From Natrinema sp. CBA1119 (lineage in GTDB: Archaea > Halobacteriota > Halobacteria > Halobacteriales > Natrialbaceae): DNA of 64,000 nucleotides. The stretch spans positions 2,046,001 through 2,110,000 of the forward strand of contig NZ_PDBS01000001.1 of assembly GCF_002572525.1 (NCBI RefSeq), written 5' to 3'. Under the pieces are notes generated by a model that saw nothing but the letters and a program-made list of their open reading frames with translations, did no database searches and was not told the DNA's origin. Each line of letters starts with the position of its first letter. The stretch's first letter is position 1. Shown in pieces: positions 52,516 through 61,580 of this stretch. The translations under genes and the position numbers were made by a program.

Positions 52516-52746
52516 TGTCCTACTTGGATATAGTGGTGGACATATGATCAACCATAACGACGGTTCCCGACGGATAGTAATCTGATCGCGGAAACCCCGT
52601 ATATCGTGGGCAGTTAAGTACCCCTCCCGCCGAACGGAGCGGAAAAAGCGGGTTTCGAACGCTCGTTCCTCGTTCAGCGACGGCATGCGGTCCGCGACTC
52701 GAGAGCGACCGCCAGAACGAACCCGACGGCGATCCACAGTCGACCT

Positions 52747-53871
52747 ATGGAACCGACCGATCTGCGCGAGATGATGCCGGCCCTCGAGTCGTCCGTCTAC
52801 TGCAACTGGGGTGCCGGTGGGCCGAGCCCCCGCCGAGTCGTCGAGGCGGCCGAATCGGCGCTCGAGCACCACGAGTACGAGGCCCCCGCGGCGGCGGGGA
52901 TGTATCCCGCAGCGTTCGAAGTCTACGACGAGGCGCGAGCGGCCGTCGCCGACCTGCTCGGAGCGTCGCTGGACGAGATCGCGCTCACGCAGAGCACGAC
53001 CGACGGGATCAACCGCGTCGCGGGCGCGTTGAACTGGAACGAAGACGACGTCGTCGTTCGAACCGATCTCGAGCACTCCGCGGGGATCCTGCCGTGGCAG
53101 CGCCTCGAGCGCGAGGACGGCGTCGAGGTTCGCACGCTCGAGACAGAGGGCGGACGGCTCGACGGCGGTCTCGAGGCGGTGAGGGCAGCGGCCGAAGACG
53201 CGACGCTGTTCTGCGTGAGCTCGCTCACCTGGACCCACGGGACGCGGCTCCCGGTCGAAGCGATCGTCGAAGTCGCTCACGACGCCGGCGCGCTGGTGCT
53301 GGTCGACGCCGTTCAGTCGCCCGGGCAGGTTCCGGTCGACGTCCGCGAGTGGGGTGCCGACTTCGTCGTCGCCGCGGGTCACAAGTGGCTGCTCGCCCCC
53401 TTCGGTGCCGGCTTTCTGTTCGTCCGCGGCGGCGTCGAGGGGGATCTCGTCCCCGCAGCGATCGGCTACCGGAGCGTCGAGGATGCGAACGCGACCGACT
53501 ATCGGTACGCGGCGGGCGCGCGGCGGTTCGAGGTCGGGACCGCGAGTCCGGCTCCCCACGCCGGGCTGACCGAAGCGATCGCGATCCTTGAGGAGATCGG
53601 GCTCGAGACGATCCAACGGCGAATCGAACGCCTCACCGATCGGCTCAAGGAGGGTGTTCCGGACGACCGACTACTGAGTCCGCGCTCCTACGAGTCCGGA
53701 CTGGTGACGATCGCCGTCGACGACCCCGAGCGGACCGTCGAGCGACTCGCCGATCGAGAAATCGTCGTCAGGTCCCTCCCGAATCCGGACGCGATTCGCG
53801 CGTCCATCCACGCGTTCAACAGCCGAGCCGACGTGGACGCGCTGCTCGAGGCGCTCGAGTCCGAGTTCTGA
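52747..53871 (+). CDS. Class V aminotransferase / cysteine desulfurase-like
   Basis: The 374-residue PLP enzyme has the PLP-binding lysine K213 in AAGHKWLLAPFGAGF, the substrate region LTQSTTDGINRVAG, and LVDAVQSPGQVPVDV preceding the lysine. It lacks the cysteine-bearing loop of true desulfurases at the expected site, so it is likelier an aminotransferase or kynureninase/isopenicillin epimerase-like enzyme. Substrate not known. Confidence 0.88.
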   Translation: MEPTDLREMMPALESSVYCNWGAGGPSPRRVVEAAESALEHHEYEAPAAAGMYPAAFEVYDEARAAVADLLGASLDEIALTQSTTDGINRVAGALNWNEDDVVVRTDLEHSAGILPWQRLEREDGVEVRTLETEGGRLDGGLEAVRAAAEDATLFCVSSLTWTHGTRLPVEAIVEVAHDAGALVLVDAVQSPGQVPVDVREWGADFVVAAGHKWLLAPFGAGFLFVRGGVEGDLVPAAIGYRSVEDANATDYRYAAGARRFEVGTASPAPHAGLTEAIAILEEIGLETIQRRIERLTDRLKEGVPDDRLLSPRSYESGLVTIAVDDPERTVERLADREIVVRSLPNPDAIRASIHAFNSRADVDALLEALESEF

Positions 53872-53888
53872 CGGCCGTCGGCTCCGGT

Positions 53889-54818
53889 TCAGTTGGCGGC
53901 CTGCCGTTCCTCGAGGACGGCTCGAACGTCGCCGTACCGCTCGAATCGATCGGCACCGATGTAGTCGATCGTGTCCTGCAGGTACTGGACAACCTGTTTG
54001 CCGATCTTGCGCTGGTCGTAGCCCTCGAACGGCTGTTCGTCGTAGAGGGGACCCGCTAGCAATCGATTGTCGACGTACTCCTCGATGCGCGGCTCGTAGA
54101 CGTCCGCGACGATGTCCGGTTCGGCCTCGGCCAGTTGTTTCATGACCCAGCGCCCGTTCTCGATGTGTCGGGTCTCGTCCTGACGGACCTTCCCGATAGC
54201 CGTCTGGAACGACTCGAGGACGACGTCCCGGCCCATCTCTTCGGCTTTCAGTTCAATCATCTGGTCGAAGCTGAGGTAGCCGCCGCGGGCGAGTTGCGCC
54301 TCGACGATCCCCATGTAGTTCAGGTAGGCCTCGCCGAGCGCGTAGACGAGTTCGGTTCGGTCACCGCCGTTGATCGCCGCCAGCAGGTCGTCCGCAGTAT
54401 CGTAGAGATCGTCCGTGCTGTACCCCTGCTCCTGATAGCCGCCCTCGCGGTACGGTGCCGTCTCCTGCGTGCCGAAGACCTCCTCGAAGTAGCGGCTGAA
54501 GAGGTCGGTGTGTTTGGCTTCCTCGTAGACCTGCTGGGCCAGAAACATCTCCTCTTGTACGGTGTCGAACGGCATCTCGTCGTTCGGCAGCGCGTCCAGC
54601 GCCATCATGTACGGCGCGAGCGTCCGCGTGACGTCCTCTTCGCCGTCGTAAAACCCCGAGCACGTCGCAAGGAACCGATGTTGTTCGGCCTCGGAGAATC
54701 GCTTCCAGTCGGCCCGGTCCCCCTCGAGGTCGTAGTCGTCGGGATCCCACGTCCCCTCTCGCTTGCCCTTTCGATAGAGTTCGTACGATTTCTCGCGCTC
54801 GCTGTAGTCGATTGTCAT
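53889..54818 (-). CDS. R2-like ligand-binding oxidase (ribonucleotide reductase R2 homologue)
   Basis: The 309-residue protein has the ferritin-like helical fold with metal ligand motifs QQVYEEAKHTDLFSRYFEE (E-x-x-H) and VRQDETRHIENGRW (E-x-x-H). The short length and the MPFDTVQEEMFLAQ segment are those of R2lox proteins, which carry a Mn/Fe site and a bound fatty acid, and are not part of ribonucleotide reduction. No nrdA-type gene is adjacent. The biological role of R2lox is not settled. Confidence 0.85.
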   Translation of the reverse strand: MTIDYSEREKSYELYRKGKREGTWDPDDYDLEGDRADWKRFSEAEQHRFLATCSGFYDGEEDVTRTLAPYMMALDALPNDEMPFDTVQEEMFLAQQVYEEAKHTDLFSRYFEEVFGTQETAPYREGGYQEQGYSTDDLYDTADDLLAAINGGDRTELVYALGEAYLNYMGIVEAQLARGGYLSFDQMIELKAEEMGRDVVLESFQTAIGKVRQDETRHIENGRWVMKQLAEAEPDIVADVYEPRIEEYVDNRLLAGPLYDEQPFEGYDQRKIGKQVVQYLQDTIDYIGADRFERYGDVRAVLEERQAAN

Positions 54819-54934
54819 GTGTTGCCATCACAATACGATGACAAATGAACGTTCGGGTGGGTATCACGTATGACTAGTCACGAACGAGCAGTAGCACGGC
54901 GATCGATCTACTCCGTGTCCGCGCTATCGATCCA

Positions 54935-55438
54935 CTATTCGGTCTCCGAATCGGCGGATGAAGCCGCTGCTTCGACCATCGTTTCCCGCTCGTCGAAGTA
55001 CGCCGGCGCGTCTACGTCGGCCTCGAACTCGACGATACTGGTCAGGGCCTCTTGCCCGTTCGCCGCCTCGGAAGGGAGATCCTCGGCCAACTCGGTATAG
55101 CCAGCGGCCAGCTCCTGAAACGCCTGCATTCGGGCCTGTTTGGCCTCCACGAGGAGTTGCTTCTCCTCGAGTTTCTCCTGTAACTCCTCGATCGCCGCGA
55201 CGTCGACCTCGCTCGTCGCCGGGACGTCCGCGGTCGACGGCGTTTCGGTCGCGGGCACCTCGTCCGGGAGGGTCTCGAGCCGCGATCGGATTTCGGCCAT
55301 CTCGCGGTCGATCTCGTCGAGCAGTTCGTCGGCCTCTTCGCCCATCGTCTCGACGCGTCCCGAGAGCAGGCCGGCCTGGGTCCGGCAGTACTCGACGAAC
55401 TCGTCGACCGCGAGCGCGTCCGCGGCGTCGTCGCTCAT
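54935..55438 (-). CDS. Coiled-coil hypothetical protein
   Basis: The 167-residue protein is largely helical and acidic. It has two heptad-like regions: EADELLDEIDREMAEIRSRL and ELQEKLEEKQLLVEAKQARM, separated by a Pro/Thr/Val-rich linker. No family recognised. It may be an oligomerisation or scaffold protein. Confidence 0.65.
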   Translation of the reverse strand: MSDDAADALAVDEFVEYCRTQAGLLSGRVETMGEEADELLDEIDREMAEIRSRLETLPDEVPATETPSTADVPATSEVDVAAIEELQEKLEEKQLLVEAKQARMQAFQELAAGYTELAEDLPSEAANGQEALTSIVEFEADVDAPAYFDERETMVEAAASSADSETE

Positions 55439-55611
55439 AGGTCCCCTTGGGGCTGCCGGCCGAAGTCACTTTGGTCCCGGTAGCCCGATTCCGGACTCGA
55501 GACCGGCGCACAGTGATTCCGGATTCGGAGGTGGACAGTCGACTCGGTATCACGGGGCCCAAGACGCGAAACAGACGGAGTTCGGAGACGATTGATCACG
55601 TTGCTCTCCGC

Positions 55612-55680
55612 TATAGTAGCCACTGAGACGATTTACACACTGATCGCTGCGCAGTCGTACGATCAGGTGTGCAGTGACTT
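55612..55680. repeat. Truncated copy of the palindromic element
   Basis: The left arm (tatagtagccactgaga) and interior match the element at 7978-8061 (for example ttacacactgatcg and cgatcaggtgtg-like), but the right arm is missing: it changes after ...gtgactt to an unrelated ataagaag. Because it shares about 70 bases with the other copy and lies in an intergenic gap, it is clearly a decayed copy. Confidence 0.75.
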
Positions 55681-55721
55681 ATAAGAAGATAGCTGAAGAG
55701 GTGGTTTAGCGGGGCTGAACG

Positions 55722-55955
55722 CTATTTCTTGTGCGTGAAGATAACCGCCTGATCGTCCGCCGATCCCACGCACAAATCCAGCTGTTTCGAGAGGTTGAGG
55801 CTCGTCGGGTTTTCCTTGCAGACGATGAGGTCGTCGAACTGGGTGCCACAGGCCGGGCAAGAGATCGCCACCGTGTTCTGATAGCTCTTGATCGCCTGGT
55901 TTTCCTCGCGAAGCGTTACCGCAGCCACGAGTTCGTCGAAGTCGACGTCGTCCAT
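55722..55955 (-). CDS. Small CPxCG zinc-finger protein, haloarchaeal 'flagella cluster' type
   Basis: The 77-residue protein has MDDVDFDELVAAVTLREENQ, then ISCPACGTQFDDLIVCKENP, where C-P-A-C-G and a nearby Cys form half a zinc site, and LDLCVGSADDQAVIFTH. From memory, haloarchaea carry DUF7385 'flagella cluster' proteins of this shape. Here it is 14 kb from the arl cluster. The role is unknown. Confidence 0.75.
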   Translation of the reverse strand: MDDVDFDELVAAVTLREENQAIKSYQNTVAISCPACGTQFDDLIVCKENPTSLNLSKQLDLCVGSADDQAVIFTHKK

Positions 55956-56195
55956 ACGTCCCCTTCTGGCTCAGTGTTCATAAAAATAGGAGAGAATCGA
56001 GACCCGGTTCCCGTTACGGATCGTCTGCTGATTGCGGTCGATTGACAATGCTTCCGAGACGTTCGAACACTGCTTGCTAATTAGTAGCACGGCATTGTGC
56101 TTTCAGACTCGTTAAGTCCTTCCGGCCACTGACTCAGATACAATGAATCTGGAACCGTCCCGACAGGACAGACAGTCCCGCTCTGCGATCGAACG

Positions 56196-59159
56196 ATGAG
56201 CAAGGACACCATCGAAGTACGCGGTGCGGAGGAACACAACCTCAAGGATATCGATGTCTCGATCCCTCGAGAGGCCTTTACCGTCGTCACCGGTCTCTCG
56301 GGCTCGGGCAAGTCATCGCTCGCGTTCGAGACGGTCTACGCCGAAGGGCAGCGCCGATACATCGAGAGTCTCTCGGCCTATGCTCGAAACTTCCTCGGGC
56401 AGATGGACAAGCCACAGGTCGAGACCGTCGAGGGGCTCTCGCCGGCCATCTCGATCGATCAGAAGAACGCCGCGAACAACCCCCGTTCGACGGTGGGGAC
56501 GGTCACGGAACTCCACGACTACCTGCGACTGCTCTACGCCCGCGTCGGCACCCCCCACTGTCCCGACTGCGGTCGCGAGGTCGGCGAACAGTCGGCCCAG
56601 AACATGGTCGAGCGCATCCTCGAGTTGCCCGAGGGAACCAAGCTCAAACTCGCGGCACCGGTCGTTCGCGACCAGAAGGGGGCCTTCGAGGACCTCTTCG
56701 AGGAACTCGTCGCGGAGGGGTACGCCCGCGTCGAGATCGACGGCGAGGAGTACGATCTCACGACGGCCGATCCCGACCTCGACGAGAACTTCGACCACAC
56801 CGTCGACGTGATCGTCGACCGCGTGAAAGTCAGCGCCGAGGACCGCCCGCGCATCATCGACAGCGTCGAGACGGCGCTCGACGAGGCCGAGGGCGTCCTG
56901 AAAGTGATCCTGCCGGAGGCGTCCGCGGAAGTCGCCGCCGATCTCGGCGAGGAGGCTCGCCGGACCGGCGCGCTCGGCGAGGAGACCGAGGAGAACGACC
57001 GCTTCGTCGTCGAGTTCTCGAAGGACCTCGCCTGCACGCACTGCGGGATCGACATCCCCGAGATCGAGACCCGTTCGTTCTCCTTCAACTCGCCCCACGG
57101 CGCCTGTCCCGAGTGCGAGGGCCTGGGCGAGACCAAGGAGATCGACGAGGACCTCGTCCTGCAAGACGAGTCCAAGCCGCTCAAGCACGTCTTCGAGCCC
57201 TGGAGCTACAACCGGTCGTACTACCAGACCCGCCTCGACGCCGTCGCGGAGCACTTCGACGTCTCGCTGTCGACGCCCTTCGCGGACCTCGAGAAGGATA
57301 TCCAGCAGGCGTTCCTCTACGGGACGGACGGCGAGGTGCTGTTCAAGCGGCGCACGAAAAACGGCACCCGCCGGAAGAAAAAGCGCTTCGAGGGCGTCAT
57401 CCCCAACCTCGAGCGCCGGTACCTCGAGACCGACTCCGACTCGACGCGGGAGCACATCGAGGACTACATGTCGGCCACGGCGTGTCCGGCCTGCGACGGC
57501 ACCCGGCTGAAGCCCGCGAGTCGCGCCGTGCTGGTCGACGACAGTTCGATCACCGAGATCAACGCGATGAGCATCGGCGACGCCCGCGAGCACTTCGAGT
57601 CGATGGAAGCCGACCTCACCGAGCGCGAGAAGGTGATCGCCGAGGAGATCCTCAAGGAGATCCGGGCGCGGCTCGGGTTCATGTGCGAGGTCGGCCTCGA
57701 CTACATCACGCTCGACCGCGAGGCCTCGACGCTCTCCGGCGGTGAGAGCCAGCGCATCCGGCTGGCCACGCAGATCGGCTCCGGACTCGTCGGCGTCCTC
57801 TACGTCCTCGACGAGCCCTCGATCGGGCTCCACCAGCGGGACAACGACCGGCTGCTGGACACGCTTGAGGAACTGCGCGACCTCGGCAACACCCTGCTCG
57901 TGGTCGAACACGACGAGGAGACGATGCGGCGGGCGGACGCCGTCATCGACATGGGGCCCGGCCCCGGCAAGCGCGGCGGCGAGGTCGTCGCCAACGGCGA
58001 CGTCGAGGAGGTCAAAGCGACCGAAGGATCGATTACCGGCGACTATCTCTCGGGCAAGCGCCAGATTCCAGTTCCCGACGAGCGCCGGGATCCCGACGGT
58101 GCGCTGACGATCCGCGGCGCGCGCCAGCACAATCTCAAGGATCTCGACGTAGACATCCCGCTGGGGTGCTTCACCGCCATTACCGGCGTTTCGGGCTCCG
58201 GGAAGTCCACCCTGATGCACGACGTGTTCTACAAGGGGCTCGCTCGCCAGATGAACGACAACACGAGCGTGATTCCCGGGGAGCACGACGCCCTCGAGGG
58301 GCTCGAGGAGATCGAAACCGTGCGCCTGATCGACCAGTCGCCAATCGGCCGCACGCCGCGCTCCAATCCCGCGACGTACACCAGCGTCTTCGACTACGTC
58401 CGGGAGCTGTTCGCCTCGACGTCGCTCTCGAAACAGCGGGGCTACGAGAAGGGACGCTTCTCCTTCAACGTCAAGGGCGGCCGCTGCGAGGAGTGCGGTG
58501 GGCAGGGGACGGTGAAGATCGAGATGAACTTCCTGAGCGACGTCTACGTCCCCTGCGAGGAGTGCGACGGCGCGCGCTACAACGACGCCACGCTGGATGT
58601 CACCTACAAGGGCAAGACCATCGCCGATGTCCTCGAGATGGAAGTCGAGGAGGCCGCCGACTTCTTCGAGTCCAACTCCCAGATCCGCCGGCGACTCGAA
58701 CTGCTGCAGGACGTCGGCCTCGGCTACATGACGCTCGGTCAGCCCTCCACCACCCTCTCGGGCGGCGAGGCCCAACGGGTCAAGCTCGCCGAAGAGTTGG
58801 GGAAGAAGGACTCGGGCGAGACCCTGTACCTGCTGGACGAGCCGACGACCGGCCTCCACTCGGCGGACGAGCGCAAACTCATCGACGTGCTCCACCGGCT
58901 GACCGACAACGGCAACACCATCGCCGTCATCGAGCACGAACTCGACCTCGTGAAGAACGCGGACCACGTCATCGATCTCGGCCCGGAGGGGGGCGAGAAC
59001 GGCGGCGAAATCGTCGCGACCGGCACGCCGGAGGACGTGGCTCGCCTCGAGGACTCCCACACCGGTCGCTATCTGCGGGACCTGCTGCCGAAAGTGGATC
59101 TCGACGGGCCGCGCGGCGAGCGCGTCGAACCAGTGAGCGCGCCGCTGGACGACGACTGA
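56196..59159 (+). CDS. uvrA: Excinuclease ABC subunit UvrA
   Basis: The 987-residue ATPase recognises bulky DNA damage with UvrB in nucleotide excision repair. It has two ABC modules: Walker [15 protein letters not shown] near residue 33 and [15 protein letters not shown] near 665; ABC signatures [12 protein letters not shown] and [12 protein letters not shown]; and Walker [16 protein letters not shown] and [14 protein letters not shown]. Zinc fingers show as [36 protein letters not shown], and [20 protein letters not shown]. It is not next to uvrB or uvrC. The ATG at 56196 is the family start ([15 protein letters not shown]). Confidence 0.97.
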   Translation: MSKDTIEVRGAEEHNLKDIDVSIPREAFTVVTGLSGSGKSSLAFETVYAEGQRRYIESLSAYARNFLGQMDKPQVETVEGLSPAISIDQKNAANNPRSTVGTVTELHDYLRLLYARVGTPHCPDCGREVGEQSAQNMVERILELPEGTKLKLAAPVVRDQKGAFEDLFEELVAEGYARVEIDGEEYDLTTADPDLDENFDHTVDVIVDRVKVSAEDRPRIIDSVETALDEAEGVLKVILPEASAEVAADLGEEARRTGALGEETEENDRFVVEFSKDLACTHCGIDIPEIETRSFSFNSPHGACPECEGLGETKEIDEDLVLQDESKPLKHVFEPWSYNRSYYQTRLDAVAEHFDVSLSTPFADLEKDIQQAFLYGTDGEVLFKRRTKNGTRRKKKRFEGVIPNLERRYLETDSDSTREHIEDYMSATACPACDGTRLKPASRAVLVDDSSITEINAMSIGDAREHFESMEADLTEREKVIAEEILKEIRARLGFMCEVGLDYITLDREASTLSGGESQRIRLATQIGSGLVGVLYVLDEPSIGLHQRDNDRLLDTLEELRDLGNTLLVVEHDEETMRRADAVIDMGPGPGKRGGEVVANGDVEEVKATEGSITGDYLSGKRQIPVPDERRDPDGALTIRGARQHNLKDLDVDIPLGCFTAITGVSGSGKSTLMHDVFYKGLARQMNDNTSVIPGEHDALEGLEEIETVRLIDQSPIGRTPRSNPATYTSVFDYVRELFASTSLSKQRGYEKGRFSFNVKGGRCEECGGQGTVKIEMNFLSDVYVPCEECDGARYNDATLDVTYKGKTIADVLEMEVEEAADFFESNSQIRRRLELLQDVGLGYMTLGQPSTTLSGGEAQRVKLAEELGKKDSGETLYLLDEPTTGLHSADERKLIDVLHRLTDNGNTIAVIEHELDLVKNADHVIDLGPEGGENGGEIVATGTPEDVARLEDSHTGRYLRDLLPKVDLDGPRGERVEPVSAPLDDD

Positions 59160-59258
59160 TCGGCGGGCCGAATCGCGTCTCGAGGCGACGGCAAAACCCG
59201 TCGGCCGGTACCGGTGCGATCCGAATCGTTAACGGCGGGAGCCGACGACTATCGTCGC

Positions 59259-59678
59259 ATGAACAGGCGAAAGGCGATTATTCGTCGCGGGCTCACCGGC
59301 GGCGGCGTCGCGACGCTCCTCCTGGCCGCCAGTTTCGTCGCCGTGTTGGGCGTGCCGACGACCCCCTCGCTACTCCTGCTCGTCTCGTGGCTCGTCGTCG
59401 TCGGTAGTGCGATGGTCGTCGCCGGACGCCGAGAACGGGTGTCGATCGGGTCGACCACCCTCGACTGGCCTCGCGTCGCCGCGATCGCCATCGCGTTGCT
59501 GGCAGTCGGGTGGGCCGCGGTCAGCGTCGCGGGCCTCCTCGCAGGCGAGACCATCACCGGTCTCGGCCCGCTCGAGGCCGTTCTCACGGTCGGCGTAGTC
59601 GGTTACTTCGCGTGGTTCGCCCGCGAGTGCTGGGTCGGCGGCGCGTCCATCGACGACGAGACGTTCGTCGTCGACTGA
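59259..59678 (+). CDS. Small membrane protein
   Basis: The 139-residue protein has about four hydrophobic segments, including GGGVATLLLAASFVAVLGV, LLLLVSWLVVVGSAMVVAG, VAAIAIALLAVGWAAVSVAG and LEAVLTVGVVGYFAWFA. The C-terminus (VGGASIDDETFVVD) is acidic. No family recognised. The start at 59259 (MNRRKAII) is preferred. Confidence 0.65.
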   Translation: MNRRKAIIRRGLTGGGVATLLLAASFVAVLGVPTTPSLLLLVSWLVVVGSAMVVAGRRERVSIGSTTLDWPRVAAIAIALLAVGWAAVSVAGLLAGETITGLGPLEAVLTVGVVGYFAWFARECWVGGASIDDETFVVD

Positions 59679-59811
59679 TACCGACGGACGGTAACAGTGA
59701 CCGCTCGAGCGCTCGCACCCGGTGCCGGATCGGGTGCGCTCTCTCGCTCGCGGGAGCACTGGTCGCAATGCCGTACCGGCGCTTTTCAGCGACGCCGTTG
59801 TCGGTGCCGGC

Positions 59812-60825
59812 ATGAGCGCGCGCGATCGGTCGCTGTCGACGACCGCCGACGGTGAGGAGAGCCAGTTGACCTACGAAACGGTGACCGAGTCGCCGATCAA
59901 GCGTTGGGCGCTGCTCGACGGCGACCGGCTGGTGATCGCCGGCGCGCTGTCGTTCGGGCTGTACGTCGCCGTCGTCGCGCTGTTTCTCGGCGACCTGTTT
60001 CCGGTGAACGACGCGGGAACCGTGGTCACGCTCTACGGGTCGCTCGTCGGCGGGACGCTCCCCTTTATCACGATCGTCCTGGCGATCAACCAGCTGGTGC
60101 TGTCCCAGGAACTGGGCTGGACGCCGGATCTCAGGGCTCGGTTCGAGGGGATGACCGACTTCCAGCGAGACGTCGAGGAAGTGACGAACTCGGGCGTCAG
60201 TCCGGCGTCGCCGGCCGCCTTCCTGAATCGAATCGTCACCGCGACCGTCGATCGTGCCCGGCAACTGCCCGACGCGCTCGCGAACGACGCCGACCCCGAC
60301 AAGCGGGCGGAACTCGAGCGGTTCATCGCCGCCCTCGAGTCGGACGGCGAAACGGTTTCCGACGCGCTCGAAGACGCCGAATTCGGCACGTTCGAGGCGC
60401 TGTCGGCGGTACTGGGCCACCACCAGGGAAATTACTACCACGCAGCGCGGACCTTCCGAGACGAGTGGGGCGATGCCTTCGACGAGACGGAACCGCTCGA
60501 GGAACTGATCGAACTGCTCGGCTTCCTCGCGATCGCTCGGCAGACGTTCAAGACGCTGTACGTCCAGCACGAACTCGCCGTCCTCTCGCGGATGCTCCTG
60601 TACGTCGGGTTTCCGACGCTGGTCGGCGGGGGCTTGCTCGTGCTCTCGTACTCGCGGCTGGCCGACGCGATCTCGAGTCCGTGGCTCCTGTTGGCGATCG
60701 CCGCCGGCGGCGTCGTGCTCGTCTTCCTCCCGTTCATGGTCCTGTTGAGCTACGCGCTTCGGATCGCCACGATCGCTGCACGGACTGCCGATTTTGGCCC
60801 CTTTGTCCCGCGCTCCTCGAACTAA
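59812..60825 (+). CDS. Hypothetical four-helix membrane protein
   Basis: The 337-residue protein has two membrane segments near the start (LVIAGALSFGLYVAVVALFL, GTLPFITIVLAINQLVLS), a helical hydrophilic middle of about 150 residues (VNNSGVSPASPAAFLN-like, ALSAVLGHHQGNYYHAARTF) and two more at the end (LVGGGLLVLSYSRLADAI, LLLAIAAGGVVLVFLPFMVL). The pattern is shared by haloarchaeal hypothetical proteins. Function unknown. The start at 59812 fits. Confidence 0.65.
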   Translation: MSARDRSLSTTADGEESQLTYETVTESPIKRWALLDGDRLVIAGALSFGLYVAVVALFLGDLFPVNDAGTVVTLYGSLVGGTLPFITIVLAINQLVLSQELGWTPDLRARFEGMTDFQRDVEEVTNSGVSPASPAAFLNRIVTATVDRARQLPDALANDADPDKRAELERFIAALESDGETVSDALEDAEFGTFEALSAVLGHHQGNYYHAARTFRDEWGDAFDETEPLEELIELLGFLAIARQTFKTLYVQHELAVLSRMLLYVGFPTLVGGGLLVLSYSRLADAISSPWLLLAIAAGGVVLVFLPFMVLLSYALRIATIAARTADFGPFVPRSSN

Positions 60826-60883
60826 TTCCCGTTACTACTCGCGTCTCGCGTCCGTTCGCTGGTACCCTGATGGATCCGGCCGA

Positions 60884-60939
60884 GGACGAAATCGGCCGCG
60901 GATGAAACCGGCCGCGGATGGAACCGGCCGGGAGTACAG
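60884..60939. repeat. Short tandem repeat upstream of a hypothetical gene
   Basis: A unit of about 16 bases (cggccgcggatgaaac-like) occurs two to three times: aatcggccgcggatga, aaccggccgcggatgg, aaccggccggg. It ends some 30 bases before the start of the next gene and may affect its promoter. Confidence 0.45.
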
Positions 60940-60968
60940 CCAAGGGAGCGGCCGAACAACGACTACAT

Positions 60969-61379
60969 ATGCCAGAGGAACCCACACCTCGAGAGAAGCC
61001 GACGCCGGGCGAGGAGGATCGGACGGACTCGTTCGATCTCGAGCACTCCGAGCGCGTCCGGGTGGGCGTTACGCGCGGCGAAACCGACCTCGAGATCGGT
61101 CCGCCGCGGGACTATCCGGATCGAGCCGACGTGTCGGTACGGCCCGAATCGACGGACGGGAACCGCGTCGTTCTCAGTATCGACGCGATGGCGGGCGACC
61201 ACGGAACGGGTCACGCGGACATCGAGCTGACGCCGGCGGAAGCCCGGACGCTCCGGGATCGACTCGACGAAATCGTCCGCTGGATCGCCGAAGATAATAC
61301 TTCGGCCGACACCGATCTCGAGGCGAGTGACGACACTGACCTCGAGGCGGGCGACGACGCCGACTCAGTCCCTCGATAG
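60969..61379 (+). CDS. Acidic hypothetical protein
   Basis: The 136-residue protein begins MPEEPTPREKPTPGEEDRTD and has a beta-rich middle (VRVGVTRGETDLEIGPP, NRVVLSIDAMAGDHGTGHAD) and a helix ELTPAEARTLRDRLDEIVRW. The end is an acidic tail. No family recognised. The start at 60969 is the first in-frame ATG with a normal acidic N-terminus. Confidence 0.6.
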   Translation: MPEEPTPREKPTPGEEDRTDSFDLEHSERVRVGVTRGETDLEIGPPRDYPDRADVSVRPESTDGNRVVLSIDAMAGDHGTGHADIELTPAEARTLRDRLDEIVRWIAEDNTSADTDLEASDDTDLEAGDDADSVPR

Positions 61380-61448
61380 CGGACGGAATCTTCGGTTCCG
61401 CCTCCCCTCTCGCTATCCGGACGGAGCGGGGCCGTTCGCGGGACTAGT

Positions 61449-61490
61449 ACAATGCTTGCCACATCTCATACAATGACTGCTGCATCTCAT
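61449..61490. repeat. Tandem 21-base repeat in the APC permease promoter
   Basis: Two adjacent 21-base units, acaatgcttgccacatctcat (61449-61469) and acaatgactgctgcatctcat (61470-61490), lie about 70-110 bases before the permease start. The region is AT-rich and probably binds an activator or repressor. Confidence 0.6.
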
Positions 61491-61556
61491 TATATTATTT
61501 TTATGTTACTGATTAGTATTACTGGATCAGAAGTAGTACATTAATAAGGGGCTGAG

Positions 61557-61576
61557 TATCACGACAATTCGTGATA
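61557..61576 (+). promoter_or_regulatory. Operator-like palindrome upstream of the APC permease
   Basis: The sequence tatcacga-caat-tcgtgata is a perfect 8-base inverted repeat ending four bases before the GTG start at 61581. A TATA-like box (attaataa, 61540-61547) lies just upstream, so the palindrome covers the likely transcription start of a leaderless mRNA. It is a good candidate repressor site. Confidence 0.65.
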
Positions 61577-61580
61577 CAAC

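Noticed and set aside
56313..59060. A 915-codon open frame antisense to uvrA
   Set aside because: The same codon-bias effect; no recognisable motifs, and uvrA fills the region in the right frame.
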